This document shows, piece after piece, positions 18,132 to 29,100 of a DNA stretch of 64,000 nucleotides (position 1 is its first letter; every line of letters starts with the position of its first letter). Position numbers and translations under genes: made by a program. Source of the stretch: Pseudomonas rhodesiae (GTDB lineage: Bacteria; Pseudomonadota; Gammaproteobacteria; Pseudomonadales; Pseudomonadaceae); NCBI RefSeq assembly GCF_007858255.1, contig NZ_VFEU01000006.1:294356-358355 (forward strand), given 5' to 3'. Below the pieces are notes generated by a model. The model was not told the origin of the DNA. It saw nothing but the letters and a program-made list of their open reading frames with translations, and did not search any database.

Positions 18132-18443
18132 GCAGATAAAGTCCGTTAATAATGAATGGTTTATATATCTTCGCTGGAAAATAGATATTGGACTTGTGCG
18201 CGCTCCATAGTTAAAGGAGTGCGCCCATCGCATTGTTTTTTGGATTTCTATTTTAAAGCGTCTGTCGGTGAGGGTTATGAAGTGCGCAGGTATTTAATGC
18301 GTGTATTAAGTGGTGATACTGGCGGGTTGGTTTCCTCTGTACATGTTGCAATTCATGTAAGGGGCTAACGATTTTTTCAAGAAAACACTGTGCGACACCG
18401 CACTTGGGTTTAATAAGCGCAGTGCAAATAGATTCGATGTTTT
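18132..18443. promoter_or_regulatory. AT-rich intergenic region before the toxin-like gene
   Basis: This 312 bp gap is clearly AT-rich against its surroundings. It holds the probable toxin promoter (TATATA run about 35 bp before the ATG), an inverted repeat TACATG-N8-CATGTA at 18340-18359, and a short hairpin at 18390-18403. The AT-rich content would suit silencing by MvaT-type proteins (inference). No gene was recognised in it. Confidence 0.5.
18380..18403 (-). terminator. Weak terminator-like hairpin after mtlR
   Basis: On the minus strand a 5 bp GTGCG/CGCAC stem with a 4 nt loop is followed by AGTGTTTTC. It lies about 40 bp after the mtlR stop. The short stem makes termination only partly likely. 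Confidence 0.35.
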
Positions 18444-19349
18444 TTATGCCAAGTTCTGCTCGGTCAATCGCTGCACTACCAGGCGCCGATAGTGCGAAGG
18501 GGTCATGCCCTTGAGCTGCTGAAAGCGCCGGTTGAAGTTGGAAATATTGTTGAATCCCGACTCGAAGCACACATCCGTCACCGCTTTGTCGCCATCGGCC
18601 AGCAGCTCGCAGGACTTGCTGATGCGCAACCGATTGACGAATTCGATAAACGTGCGCCCGGTGGCCTGTTTGAACACGCGGGAAAAATAAGTGGGTTTCA
18701 TGCCCAGGTGTTCGGCCACTTCTTCCAGCGGCAACTCCCGTGCGTAGTGGGCGAAGATGTAGTCCACCGCGCGGTTGGTGCGGTCGATGCTGTGCTCGTC
18801 GGCCGTTTGCGGTGCGGTCACGCCGGACAGCAGTTGGTAGTCGTCACACGCGCTCAACACGTCCAGCAGGATAAAGAAATGCCCCAGGCGCGCCATGCCC
18901 TGGGCGTCCTCGATGCGCTGCATCAAGGTCACGGCCTGGGCGATGGTGTGCTTGCAGCGAAACTCGATACCCGACTGCGCGCGCTCCAGCAGCGGCGCGA
19001 GGTTTTTGAGTTCGGCGAAAATGTGGCTGCCCTGTTCAAGCAGTTCATCGGTGAAGTTCACCAGCATGTCGCGCTTGGGCACCACTTCGTCTTCCTCCAC
19101 CTGGCTGATCCAGTTGTGAGGCAGATTGGGGCCGGTGAGGAACAGGCTTTCCGGGTAGAAGTTGCCGATGTAGTCGCCGATAAACACCTTGCCGGAGCTG
19201 GCGACGATCAGGTGCAGTTCGTATTCCTTGTGGAAATGCCAGCGCACCAGTGGGCAGGGGAAGCCATGCTGGCGATAGATGATGGACAGACCGTTGTGAT
19301 CGTCCATCAGCTCGTAGGAAGGGTCGGTGATGCGCGTTGCTCGGGTCAT
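18444..19349 (-). CDS. mtlR: AraC-family activator of the mannitol operon, MtlR
   Basis: 301 residues. An N-terminal cupin-like sensor domain (WHFHKEYELHLIVASSGKVFIGDYIG, about residues 38-62) is followed by a C-terminal AraC/XylS double helix-turn-helix (about 200-295: LPLEEVAEHLGMKPTYFSRVFKQATG and VTDVCFESGFNNISNFNRRFQQLKGMTPSHYR). In P. fluorescens MtlR activates mtlEFGKDYZ in response to mannitol, sorbitol or arabitol (known). It is on the same strand as the operon but is separated from mtlE by the 4.6 kb toxin-like gene. The start at 19349 gives MTRATRITDPSYELMDDHNG, usual for MtlR. Confidence 0.9.
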   Translation of the reverse strand: MTRATRITDPSYELMDDHNGLSIIYRQHGFPCPLVRWHFHKEYELHLIVASSGKVFIGDYIGNFYPESLFLTGPNLPHNWISQVEEDEVVPKRDMLVNFTDELLEQGSHIFAELKNLAPLLERAQSGIEFRCKHTIAQAVTLMQRIEDAQGMARLGHFFILLDVLSACDDYQLLSGVTAPQTADEHSIDRTNRAVDYIFAHYARELPLEEVAEHLGMKPTYFSRVFKQATGRTFIEFVNRLRISKSCELLADGDKAVTDVCFESGFNNISNFNRRFQQLKGMTPSHYRRLVVQRLTEQNLA

Positions 19350-19421
19350 GCTGCCGTCGCTTTATTGTGGTTGCTGCGTAGGATAATGCCCCCTCGTGCA
19401 CCCACTCGCCAACGTCTGTGT

Positions 19422-20711
19422 TTACCCGTTGCGGTTTTTTGCCTCGATCCACTGCGCCATGTACTGGGTACTCTTGTGGGCGTGATGGCGCAACATGCTG
19501 CCGGTGAAGTTGTCCCGGCGATGGGCCGTGAGGCGGCTGCGGCACTGTTGCAGGCACTCGATCAGCGCCGGGCCGTGGATTTGTTGGGCGTAACGCCGAG
19601 CCAGCAGGTGGCGCCCGTGTTCCTGCGCCTTCGTCCAACGGTCGTGGTCCTGATACAACGCCACGGCGGCAGCAGCCAGAGCGTCGGCGTCTGCCGCGAT
19701 GGCTCCCGGCCAGGGCTGCTCATCGCCCATGGCTTCGGCGCCGATCGGTGTGGTGACATTCGGCGTGCCGCACAGCATGGCATCGGCCAGCTTGCCCTTG
19801 ATTCCGGCGCCAAAGCGCAACGGCGCCAAGCAGATACGCGCGGCGCTCATCACGCGCAGGGCATCCTCGGCCCAGTTCATGACATGAAAGCCCTGGGCCG
19901 GGTTGTGCAGGGCAGTGGCCTTGGGCGGCGTATAAGCCCCGTAGATATGCAGCTGGGCTCCTGGCAGTTGCTGGCGGATGCGTGGCCACAGGCTGTTCTT
20001 CATCCACAGCACCGCATCCCAGTTGGGCGCATGGCGGAAGTTGCCGATGCTAAGGAAGTGCGCACGCTCCTCAAACGACGCGAACGCCTCGCTCGGCGGC
20101 GTCAGCATCAGCGGGCACCAGTGGAGCAGGGCGGCCGGCACCTTGAATTGTTCGGTGAGCAGGCGGATTTCCACATCGGAAATCATCAGGCTGATGTCAC
20201 AACGGTAAATTGCTGCGATCTCGCGCTTGGCCAGGTCGGTGTCGGCCATGCGCTGGAACTCCTCGGTCAAGGCCGGGGCGAACAGCGCGGTGAAGTCATC
20301 GCTATCGGGCTCGACTTTGAGGTGTTCCTTGAGGCGCTGATGGCGGGCGTCGCGCAGGCTTTGCAGGTCGGAGGTTTCCAGCACGCGCAGGGCATTCGGG
20401 CAGTGCTTTTCAACGCGCCAGCCGAACTGTTCCTCCATCATGAAACGGTCGAACAGCACGATATCCGGGGTCAGTTCGCGGACAAAGTCATCGAAACTGC
20501 TGTTATTCAGCTCGATGGCGCACTCGGCGATACCCAGCGCCACCAGGTCGGCCTTGTGTTCGCCGAGCGCGGCGGGGCTGCTGAAGGTGATGTCCCAACC
20601 TTGTGTCAGAAAAGTTTCGAGAATCTGCATCATATGCCCGCCCGCGGCCGAGGAGCGCGGCTCCGGCCAGACGTAACCAATGACCAGGACTCGGGTAGCA
20701 GGCGGCTTCAT
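19422..20711 (-). CDS. Glycosyltransferase family 4-like protein
   Basis: 429 residues. The N-terminal Rossmann strand RVLVIGYVWPEPRSSAAGGHMMQ and the C-terminal GT-B acceptor features (FLSIGNFRHAPNWDAVLWM; RICLAPLRFGAGIKGKLADAMLCGTPNVTTPIGAEAM) identify a GT-B fold retaining glycosyltransferase; the Glu in the TPIGAEAM segment would contact the donor nucleotide. The substrate is unknown, and no polysaccharide cluster surrounds it. The start is ATG 20711 (MKPPATRVLVIGYV); an open frame extends much further upstream to 21452 but runs antisense through tpx. Convergence is absent: it lies upstream of mtlR on the same strand with 72 bp between. Confidence 0.78.
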   Translation of the reverse strand: MKPPATRVLVIGYVWPEPRSSAAGGHMMQILETFLTQGWDITFSSPAALGEHKADLVALGIAECAIELNNSSFDDFVRELTPDIVLFDRFMMEEQFGWRVEKHCPNALRVLETSDLQSLRDARHQRLKEHLKVEPDSDDFTALFAPALTEEFQRMADTDLAKREIAAIYRCDISLMISDVEIRLLTEQFKVPAALLHWCPLMLTPPSEAFASFEERAHFLSIGNFRHAPNWDAVLWMKNSLWPRIRQQLPGAQLHIYGAYTPPKATALHNPAQGFHVMNWAEDALRVMSAARICLAPLRFGAGIKGKLADAMLCGTPNVTTPIGAEAMGDEQPWPGAIAADADALAAAAVALYQDHDRWTKAQEHGRHLLARRYAQQIHGPALIECLQQCRSRLTAHRRDNFTGSMLRHHAHKSTQYMAQWIEAKNRNG

Positions 20712-20870
20712 CGACAACGGGTTCCTTGCAGGGCAGGGCGAAAGGCGCGCAATTAAACCACAACCGGCGACATGACAATTTGTGTCTGGCGGTAGGTGGT
20801 CATCGTACTTTGTGGTTAACTTCCGCCTCTCGCATTCGTTTAAACCAAACCCAGCATAAGGATTCCGTTC

Positions 20871-21371
20871 ATGGCTCAAGTCACCCTCAAAGGCAACCCT
20901 GTCCAGGTTGAAGGCGAACTGCCGAAAGTTGGCGCCAAGGCCCACGACTTCACCCTGACCGCCGGCGATCTGTCGGACGCAACCCTGGCGACCTTCGCCG
21001 GCAAGCGCAAAGTGCTGAATATCTTCCCAAGCGTCGACACCCCAACCTGCGCCACTTCGGTGCGCAAGTTCAACGCTCAGGCCAGTTCGCTGAACAATGC
21101 CGTGGTGCTGTGCATCTCCACCGACCTGCCATTCGCCCAGGCGCGCTTCTGCGGTGCCGAAGGCCTGGAAAACGTGAAAAGCCTGTCGGACTTCCGTGAT
21201 TCGGATTTCGCGGTTGATTACGGTGTTTCCATCGCTGAAGGCCCGCTCAAAGGCTTGACCGCCCGTGCGGTGGTCGTGCTGGACGAGAACGACACCGTGC
21301 TGCACAGCGAGCTGGTATCGGAAATCGGCCAGGAGCCGAACTACGAAGCTGCCCTGGCAGTATTGAAGTAA
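20871..21371 (+). CDS. tpx: Thiol peroxidase Tpx
   Basis: 166 residues, an atypical 2-Cys peroxiredoxin that reduces hydrogen peroxide and lipid peroxides with thioredoxin. The peroxidatic Cys is in [16 protein letters not shown] (about residue 60) and the resolving Cys in [12 protein letters not shown] (about residue 94), the usual Tpx spacing of 34. The ATG at 20871 has AAGGA upstream. It is divergent from the glycosyltransferase and followed by an intrinsic terminator at 21424. Confidence 0.96.
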   Translation: MAQVTLKGNPVQVEGELPKVGAKAHDFTLTAGDLSDATLATFAGKRKVLNIFPSVDTPTCATSVRKFNAQASSLNNAVVLCISTDLPFAQARFCGAEGLENVKSLSDFRDSDFAVDYGVSIAEGPLKGLTARAVVVLDENDTVLHSELVSEIGQEPNYEAALAVLK

Positions 21372-21423
21372 CTGTTTCGGCGCATTGCTGTCGTTTTGCA
21401 GTAACACGCTTGATACATGATTG

Positions 21424-21449
21424 CGGCCTGGCCTAGTCCAGGCCGTTTT
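21424..21449 (+). terminator. Intrinsic terminator of tpx
   Basis: CGGCCTGG and CCAGGCCG form an 8 bp perfect stem around CCTAGT, immediately followed by TTTTC. It lies 53 bp after the tpx stop. Confidence 0.8.
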
Positions 21450-21590
21450 CATTTGTGCTTCAAATGCTTAGCTGGAATAGGCCGATGGACTAAGATCCTC
21501 AAGTCACATGTTGTAAGCCCAAGGTAAATAGCCGGTAAAGGCGCTTTTCTAAATGCGCCCCAGTGCTTATCTTTCAGCCTCCCAAAGAAG

Positions 21591-22904
21591 ATGCTCTCGC
21601 GCCCAATGGTTGATCACTCCATGCAATCCTCCCCCCGTCACTCCCGTCGCTGGCTGTTTGGCCTGCTTGTGCTGCTGGTTATCGCCGGCCTGTGCTGGAA
21701 ATTCTGGCCAAGCGGCGCGGCCCATAAAGACGCACCGGCCGGGCACACCGGCAAAACCGGTATGGCGCGCCCGGGCTTCGGCGGCTCCACCGGCCCGGTG
21801 CCGGTGCGTGTGGCGCCGGTGGTGCAGGGGGAATTCCCGGTCTACTACAAGGCGCTGGGCACGGTTACCGCGCTCAATACCATCAATGTGCGCAGCCGAG
21901 TGGGCGGGGAGCTGGTGAAAATAGCCTTTGAAGAAGGGCAAATGGTCAAGGCCGGCGATCTGCTCGCCGAGATCGACCCGCGCAGCTACCAGAACGCCTT
22001 GCTCCAAGCCCAGGGCACCTTGCTGCAGAACCAGGCCCAGTTGAAGAACGCCCAGGTCGACGTGCAGCGCTACCGTGACCTGTATGCCCAGGACAGCATT
22101 GCTAAACAGACCCTGGACACCGCCGAAGCGCTGGTCCTGCAATACCAGGGCACGGTCAAGACCAACCAGGGCGCGGTGGATGACGCCAAGCTCAACCTCG
22201 AATTCACCAAGATCCGCGCGCCCATCAGTGGCCGTGTGGGCTTGCGCCAGCTCGATGTGGGTAACCTGGTGGCGGCCAACGACACCACCGCCCTGGCTGT
22301 GATCACCCAGACCCAGCCGATCAGCGTGGCCTTCACCTTGCCGGAAAACACCCTGGACACGGTTCTGGCCCGTTACCACGCCGGCAATAAATTGCCCGTG
22401 GAAGCCTGGGACCGTGGCGATGCGAAGATTCAAGCCACCGGCGTACTGCAAAGCCTGGATAACCAGATCGACGTCACCACCGGCACCCTGAAATTCAAGG
22501 CGCGCTTCGATAACAAGGACCAGGCGCTGTTCCCCAACCAGTTCGTCAATGTGCACCTGCTGGCCGACACCTTGCACAATGTGGTGCTCGCGCCCTCGGC
22601 GGCCATTCAGTTCGGCAACAACGGCACCTTCGTCTACAAGCTCGATGGCGACAAGAAGGTTAAGGTCCAGCCGTTGGTGGTGGGCGACTCCGACGGCGAC
22701 AACACTGTGATCAAGCAGGGCCTGGTCGCCGGCGACCGGGTGGTGCTGGAAGGCACCGACCGCCTCAAGGACGGCAGTGAAGTGGACGTGGTCAACGACA
22801 GCAGCGAAGTGCCGACCACGCCGACCGAACACCTGCAAGGCAAGCCTGCGGCCAAAGGGGAGACCGGCAGCACTGCCGGCAAGGCGCAAAAGGTCGGTTC
22901 ATGA
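21591..22904 (+). CDS. muxA: RND efflux periplasmic adaptor MuxA/MdtA
   Basis: 437 residues from ATG 21591. A short cytoplasmic stretch and one anchor helix ([21 protein letters not shown], about residues 20-40) are followed by barrel-sandwich and alpha-hairpin regions typical of membrane-fusion proteins ([56 protein letters not shown]). It links the inner-membrane pumps MuxB and MuxC with OpmB. The ribosome site AAAGAAG abuts the first ATG, so a start at 21606 or 21621 (MQSSPRHSR) is also possible. Its stop overlaps muxB as ATGA. Confidence 0.9.
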   Translation: MLSRPMVDHSMQSSPRHSRRWLFGLLVLLVIAGLCWKFWPSGAAHKDAPAGHTGKTGMARPGFGGSTGPVPVRVAPVVQGEFPVYYKALGTVTALNTINVRSRVGGELVKIAFEEGQMVKAGDLLAEIDPRSYQNALLQAQGTLLQNQAQLKNAQVDVQRYRDLYAQDSIAKQTLDTAEALVLQYQGTVKTNQGAVDDAKLNLEFTKIRAPISGRVGLRQLDVGNLVAANDTTALAVITQTQPISVAFTLPENTLDTVLARYHAGNKLPVEAWDRGDAKIQATGVLQSLDNQIDVTTGTLKFKARFDNKDQALFPNQFVNVHLLADTLHNVVLAPSAAIQFGNNGTFVYKLDGDKKVKVQPLVVGDSDGDNTVIKQGLVAGDRVVLEGTDRLKDGSEVDVVNDSSEVPTTPTEHLQGKPAAKGETGSTAGKAQKVGS

Positions 22905-25900
22905 ACCTGTCGCGGCTGTTTATTCTTCGCCCGGTCGCTACCACCCTGAGCATGCTGGCCATTGTCCTGGCCGGCATCATTGCGTACCGCTTGCTGCCGG
23001 TGTCGGCCTTGCCCCAGGTGGACTACCCGACCATCCGCGTAATGACCCTGTACCCCGGCGCCAGCCCGGATGTGATGACCAGCGCGGTCACCGCGCCCCT
23101 GGAGCGCCAGTTCGGGCAGATGCCCGGCCTGACCCAGATGGCCTCCACCAGCTCCGGCGGCGCCTCGGTGCTGACCCTGCGCTTCAACCTCGACATCAAT
23201 ATGGACGTGGCCGAGCAACAGGTGCAGGCCGCGATCAACGCCGCCACCAACCTGCTGCCCAAGGACCTGCCGGCGCCGCCGGTGTACAACAAGGTCAACC
23301 CGGCGGACACCCCGGTACTGACCCTGGCCATCACCTCCAAGACCATGCTGCTGCCCAAGCTCAATGACCTGGTCGATACGCGCATGGCGCAGAAAATCGC
23401 GCAGATCAGCGGCGTCGGCATGGTCAGCATCGCCGGCGGTCAGCGCCAGGCCGTGCGCATCAAGGTCAACCCCGAGGCCCTGGCGGCCAATGGCCTGAAC
23501 CTCTCGGACGTGCGCACCTTGATCGCCGCGTCCAACGTCAACCAGCCCAAGGGCAACTTCGACGGCCCCACGCGGGTTTCGATGCTCGATGCTAACGACC
23601 AGTTGGTCTCGCCCCAGCAATACGCCGAACTGATCCTGGCCTACAACAATGGCGCGCCGCTGCGTCTCAAGGACGTCGCGCAGATCGTCGACGGCGCCGA
23701 GAACGAGCGCCTGGCCGCCTGGGCCAACCAGAACCAGGCCGTGCTGCTCAATATCCAGCGCCAGCCGGGTGCCAACGTGATCGAGGTGGTCGACCGCATC
23801 AAGGCGCTGCTGCCAAGTATCACCGATAACCTACCGGCCGGCCTCGACGTCACCGTCCTCACCGACCGCACCCAGACCATCCGCGCGTCGGTCAAGGACG
23901 TGCAGCACGAACTGCTGATCGCCATTGCTCTGGTGGTGATGGTGACATTCCTGTTCCTGCGGCGTGTCAGTGCCACGATCATCCCGTCCATCGCCGTGCC
24001 GCTGTCCCTGGTGGGCACCTTCGGCGTGATGTACCTGGCGGGGTTCTCCATCAACAACCTGACGCTGATGGCCCTGACCATTGCCACCGGCTTTGTGGTG
24101 GACGATGCCATCGTGATGCTGGAGAACATTTCCCGCTATATCGAAGAGGGCGAAACGCCGCTGGCTGCCGCGCTCAAGGGCGCCAAGCAGATCGGTTTCA
24201 CTCTGATTTCCCTGACGCTGTCGCTGATCGCGGTGCTGATCCCGCTGCTGTTCATGGCCGATGTAGTCGGGCGTTTGTTCCGCGAGTTCGCCATCACCCT
24301 GGCGGTGGCGATCCTGATTTCCCTGGTGGTGTCCCTGACTCTCACGCCGATGATGTGCGCGCGCCTGCTCAAGCGTGAGCCCAAGGAAGAAGAACAGGGC
24401 CGTTTCTATAAGGCCAGCGGCGCCTGGATCGACTGGTTGATCGAAGGCTACGGGCGCAAGTTGCAATGGGTGCTCAAGCACCAACCGCTGACCCTGCTGG
24501 TGGCCATCGCCACCCTCGGCCTGACCGTGGTGCTGTACCTGGTGGTGCCCAAGGGGTTTTTCCCGGTGCAGGACACCGGCGTGATCCAGGGCATTTCCGA
24601 AGCGCCGCAGTCGATTTCCTTTGCGGCGATGAGCCAGCGTCAGCAGGAGTTGGCCAAGATCATCCTCGCCGACCCGGCGGTGGAAAGCCTGTCGTCCTAT
24701 ATCGGCGTGGATGGCGACAACGCCACACTCAACAGCGGCCGCTTGCTGATCAACCTCAAGCCCCACGGCCTGCGCGACCTGAGCGCGGCCCAGGTGATCA
24801 CGCGTCTGCAACCGCAAATCGACAAGCTGGTGGGCATTCGCTTGTTTATGCAGCCGGTGCAGGACCTGACCATCGAAGACCGCGTCAGTCGCACACAGTA
24901 TCAGTTCAGCATGTCATCGCCGGATGCCGAGTTGCTGGCGTTGTGGAGCGACAAACTGGTACACGCCCTCAGCCAGTTACCGGAACTCACCGACGTGGCC
25001 AGCGACCTGCAGGACAAGGGCCTGCAGGTATACCTGGTGATCGACCGCGATGCCGCCTCGCGCCTGGGCGTCAGCGTCTCGAACATCACCGATGCGCTGT
25101 ATGACGCCTTCGGCCAGCGGCAGATCTCGACCATCTACACCCAGGCCAGCCAGTACCGCGTGGTGTTGCAGGCCCAATCCGGCGAAACCCTCGGGCCGGA
25201 CGCGCTGAACCAGATCTACGTCAAAACCACCGACGGCGGCCAAGTGCGCTTGTCGAGCCTGGCCAAGGTGGAACAGCGCCAGGCCCAGCTGGCCGTTGCG
25301 CATATCGGTCAGTTCCCGGCGGTGATGATGTCGTTCAACCTCGCACCCGGCGTGGCGCTGGGCAAGGGCGTGGAACTGATCAACCAGACGCAGAAAGACA
25401 TCGGCATGCCGGTGGGCGTGCAGACCCAGTTCCAGGGCGCGGCCCAGGCGTTTGAAGCCTCGTTGTCGAGTACCTTGCTGCTGATCCTGGCGGCGGTGGT
25501 CACCATGTACATCGTGCTGGGCGTGCTCTACGAGAGCTACATCCACCCGATCACCATTCTGTCCACCTTGCCCTCGGCGGCGGTGGGGGCTTTGTTGGCG
25601 TTGCTGCTCAGCGGCAATGACCTGGGCATGATCGCGATCATCGGCATCATTTTGTTGATCGGTATCGTCAAAAAGAACGCCATCATGATGATCGACTTCG
25701 CCCTCGACGCCGAACGCAACCAGGGCCTGGACCCGCAGACCGCGATTTATCAGGCGGCGCTGCTGCGTTTCCGGCCGATCCTGATGACCACCCTGGCCGC
25801 GCTGTTCGGCGCCGTGCCGTTGATGCTGGCCAGCGGTTCCGGCGCGGAGCTGCGCCAACCCTTGGGCTTGGTGATGGTCGGCGGGCTGCTGGTGAGCCAG

Positions 25901-25993
25901 GTGCTGACGCTGTTCACCACGCCGGTGATCTACCTGTATTTCGATCGGTTGGGACGCCGCTGGCGCAAGACCGACATTGAGGACGTGGTGTGA
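22901..25993 (+). CDS. muxB: RND efflux pump subunit MuxB/MdtB
   Basis: 1030 residues, full-length hydrophobe/amphiphile RND transporter with 12 membrane helices and two large periplasmic loops. The proton-relay Asp pair is in [14 protein letters not shown] (helix 4, about residues 398-412); the paired helix 10 Lys lies in [15 protein letters not shown]. MuxB and MuxC form a heterotrimeric pump, as MdtBC does in E. coli, exporting drugs such as novobiocin, aztreonam or bile-salt-like compounds in related species (family knowledge). It is followed by 112 bp containing an inverted repeat before muxC, an unusual break in the operon. Confidence 0.95.
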   Translation: MNLSRLFILRPVATTLSMLAIVLAGIIAYRLLPVSALPQVDYPTIRVMTLYPGASPDVMTSAVTAPLERQFGQMPGLTQMASTSSGGASVLTLRFNLDINMDVAEQQVQAAINAATNLLPKDLPAPPVYNKVNPADTPVLTLAITSKTMLLPKLNDLVDTRMAQKIAQISGVGMVSIAGGQRQAVRIKVNPEALAANGLNLSDVRTLIAASNVNQPKGNFDGPTRVSMLDANDQLVSPQQYAELILAYNNGAPLRLKDVAQIVDGAENERLAAWANQNQAVLLNIQRQPGANVIEVVDRIKALLPSITDNLPAGLDVTVLTDRTQTIRASVKDVQHELLIAIALVVMVTFLFLRRVSATIIPSIAVPLSLVGTFGVMYLAGFSINNLTLMALTIATGFVVDDAIVMLENISRYIEEGETPLAAALKGAKQIGFTLISLTLSLIAVLIPLLFMADVVGRLFREFAITLAVAILISLVVSLTLTPMMCARLLKREPKEEEQGRFYKASGAWIDWLIEGYGRKLQWVLKHQPLTLLVAIATLGLTVVLYLVVPKGFFPVQDTGVIQGISEAPQSISFAAMSQRQQELAKIILADPAVESLSSYIGVDGDNATLNSGRLLINLKPHGLRDLSAAQVITRLQPQIDKLVGIRLFMQPVQDLTIEDRVSRTQYQFSMSSPDAELLALWSDKLVHALSQLPELTDVASDLQDKGLQVYLVIDRDAASRLGVSVSNITDALYDAFGQRQISTIYTQASQYRVVLQAQSGETLGPDALNQIYVKTTDGGQVRLSSLAKVEQRQAQLAVAHIGQFPAVMMSFNLAPGVALGKGVELINQTQKDIGMPVGVQTQFQGAAQAFEASLSSTLLLILAAVVTMYIVLGVLYESYIHPITILSTLPSAAVGALLALLLSGNDLGMIAIIGIILLIGIVKKNAIMMIDFALDAERNQGLDPQTAIYQAALLRFRPILMTTLAALFGAVPLMLASGSGAELRQPLGLVMVGGLLVSQVLTLFTTPVIYLYFDRLGRRWRKTDIEDVV

Positions 25994-26014
25994 TGGGCGT
26001 GGCGAAAGCAGTGG

Positions 26015-26100
26015 CAAGCGGCAAGCAGCACGCTGCAAGGGAACGGCAGGGGCAGCCTACGTCTTTTGCAGGTAGCTTGAAACTTGCCGCTTGGAGCTCC
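26015..26100. repeat. Palindromic repeat inside the muxB-muxC gap
   Basis: CAAGCGGCAAG (26015-26025) is the exact reverse complement of CTTGCCGCTTG (26083-26093), with further A/T-G alternation between. It fills the 112 bp gap between two genes that are normally adjacent, so it looks like a mobile intergenic repeat insertion of a family different from the REP elements elsewhere in the window. Confidence 0.65.
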
Positions 26101-26105
26101 CCCCC

Positions 26106-29100
26106 ATGAACCTGTCCGGACCATTCATTCGCCGGCCGGTAGCCACCATGCTGCTGAGCCTGGCGATCATGTTGCTCGGCGGAGTGAGCTTCAACCTGCT
26201 GCCGGTATCGCCGTTGCCGCAGATCGACTTCCCGGTAATCGTGGTGTCGGCCAGCCTGCCTGGCGCGAGCCCCGAGGTGATGGCGTCCACCGTGGCCACG
26301 CCCTTGGAGCGTTCGTTCGGCTCGATTGCCGGCATCACCACCATGAGCAGCAGTTCCAGTCAGGGCTCGACCCGGGTGATTCTGGCCTTCGACTCCGACC
26401 GCGATATCAACGGCGCGGCGCGTGAAGTGCAGGCGGCCATCAACGCCTCGCGTAATCTGCTGCCCAGCGGCATGCGCAGCATGCCCACCTACAAGAAGAT
26501 CAACCCGTCCCAAGCGCCGATTATGGTGCTGTCGCTGACCTCGGACGTGTTGCAGAAGGGCCAGCTCTACGATCTGGCCTCCACCATCCTGTCCCAGAGC
26601 CTGTCCCAGGTGCCGGGCGTGGGTGAAGTGCAGATCGGCGGCAGCTCCTTGCCGGCGGTGCGCATTGAACTCGAACCCAAGGCTCTCGATCAGTACGGCG
26701 TGGCCCTGGACGATGTGCGCAACACCATCGCCAATGCCAACCAGCGCCGGCCCAAGGGCTCGCTGGAAGACAGCGAGCGCAACTGGCAGATCCAAGCCAA
26801 CGACCAACTGGAAAAGGCCAAGGACTACGAGCCGCTGCTGATTCGCTACCAGAACGGCGCGGCCTTGCGTCTTGGCGATGTGGCCAGGATCAGCGACGGC
26901 GTGGAAGACCGCTACAACAGCGGTTTCTTCAACAACGATGCGGCGGTGTTGCTGGTGATCAACCGCCAGTCCGGGGCCAACATTATCGAGACCGTGCGCC
27001 AGATCAAGGCACAGTTGCCGGCGCTGCAGGCGGTGCTGCCGTCCAGCGTCAAGCTCAGCCTGGCCATGGACCGCTCGCCGGTGATCACCGCCACCCTGCA
27101 CGAAGCGGAGATGACCCTGCTGATCGCGGTGGGGCTGGTGATCCTGGTGGTGTACCTGTTCCTCGGCAATTTCCGCGCCTCGCTGATCCCGACCCTGGCG
27201 GTGCCGGTGTCGCTGGTGGGCACCTTTGCGGTGATGTACTTGTACGGGTTCTCGTTGAACAACTTCTCGTTGATGGCGTTGATCCTGGCCACTGGCCTGG
27301 TGGTGGACGATGCCATCGTGGTGCTGGAGAACATCTCCCGGCACATCGATGACGGCGTGCCGCCGATGAAGGCGGCGTACCTGGGGGCCCAGGAAGTCGG
27401 GTTTACGCTCTTGTCGATGAACGTGTCGCTGGTGGCGGTGTTCCTGTCGATCCTGTTTATGGGCGGGATCGTCACCAACCTGTTCCGCGAGTTTTCCATC
27501 ACCCTGTCGGCGGCGATCATCGTCTCGCTGGTGGTGTCGTTGACCCTGACGCCGATGCTCTGCGCGCGTTGGCTCAAGCCCCATGTCAAAGGCCATATGA
27601 CCGGTTTGCAACGCTGGAGCCACAGGATCAACGAGCGCATGGTCGCCGGCTACGCCCGCAGCCTGGACTGGGTGCTGCGCCACCGGCGTCTGACCTTGCT
27701 CAGCCTGTTGCTGACCATCGGCGTCAATGTGGCGTTGTATATCGTGGTGCCGAAAACCTTTATGCCGCAGCAGGACACCGGGCAGTTGATCGGCTTTGTG
27801 CGCGGCGACGACGGGCTGTCGTTCAGCGTGATGCAGCCGAAGATGGAAATTTTCCGTCAGGCGGTGCTCAAGGACCCGGCGGTGCTCAGCGTCGCCGGCT
27901 TTATCGGTGGCAACAACGGCACCAACAACGCGGTGATGCTGGTGCGGCTCAAGCCCATCGACGAGCGTAAAGTCTCGGCCCAGGCGGTGATCGAGCGTCT
28001 GCGCAAGAACGTGCCACCGGTGCCGGGCGGGCGCCTGTTCCTGATGGCCGACCAGGACCTGCAATTCGGCGGCAGCCGCGACCAGACCAGCGCACAGTAT
28101 TCCTACATCCTGCAAAGCGGCGACCTGGCCGCGTTGCGTCTGTGGTACCCGAAAGTGGTTGCCGCATTGCGTGAATTGCCGGAGCTGACCGCCATCGACG
28201 CGCGCGAAGGCCGTGGTGCGGCGCAAGTGACACTGATCGTCGACCGTGATCAGGCCAAGCGCCTGGGCATCGACATGAACATGGTCACAGGGGTGCTGAA
28301 CAACGCCTACAGTCAGCGGCAGATTTCCACGATCTACGACAGCCTCAACCAGTACCAGGTGGTGATGGAGGTCAACCCCAAATATGCCCAAGACCCGATC
28401 ACCCTGAACCAGATGCAGGTGATTACGGCCGACGGCGCGCGGGTGCCGTTGTCCACCATCGCCCATTACGAAAACAGCCTGGCGGACGACCGCGTCAGTC
28501 ATGAGGGCCAGTTTGCCTCGGAAAACATTGCGTTCGACATCGCCCCCGGGTTCACGGTAGAGCAGGGTACGGCCGCCATTGAGCGGGCGATCGCCAAGGT
28601 GGGGCTGCCGGAAGATGTGATTGCCAAAATGGCCGGCACCGCCGATGCCTTTGCGGCGACTCAGAAGGGTCAACCCTTCATGATTCTTGGCGCGCTGGTG
28701 GCGGTGTACCTGGTGCTGGGGATTTTGTACGAAAGCTATATTCACCCGTTGACCATCCTGTCGACCTTGCCCTCGGCCGGCGTCGGTGCGCTGCTGTCGA
28801 TCTACCTGCTGGGCGGCGAATTCAGCCTCATCTCGCTATTGGGGTTGTTTCTGCTGATTGGGGTGGTGAAGAAAAACGCGATCCTGATGATCGACCTGGC
28901 GCTGCAACTGGAACGCCATGACGGCATGAGCCCGCTGGAATCGATCCGCAGCGCCTGCCTGCTGCGCCTGCGGCCGATCCTGATGACCACCCTGGCGGCG
29001 ATTCTCGGTGCTTTACCGCTGCTGCTCGGCACCGGCGACGGTGCGGAAATGCGCCAACCTTTGGGCCTTACCATCATTGGCGGCCTGGTGTTCAGCCAGA

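Noticed and set aside
13497..18233. Toxin gene start at 18233
   Set aside because: The additional 34 residues are AT-rich low-complexity sequence with no homology-like pattern; MNIDPL at 18131 has a plausible start site.
18492..20756. A 754-codon open frame on the plus strand
   Set aside because: It runs antisense to mtlR and the glycosyltransferase, and its translation is a low-complexity mixture typical of GC-rich shadow frames. The minus-strand genes have recognisable domains.
19422..21452. Extended N-terminus of the glycosyltransferase to 21452
   Set aside because: The extension is antisense through tpx and its promoter. The fold starts at MKPPATRVLVIGY (20711).
25914..28745. A 943-codon minus-strand frame across muxB-muxC
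   Set aside because: It is antisense to two clearly identified RND pump genes and is rich in His, Gln and Arg, as GC-rich antisense frames are.
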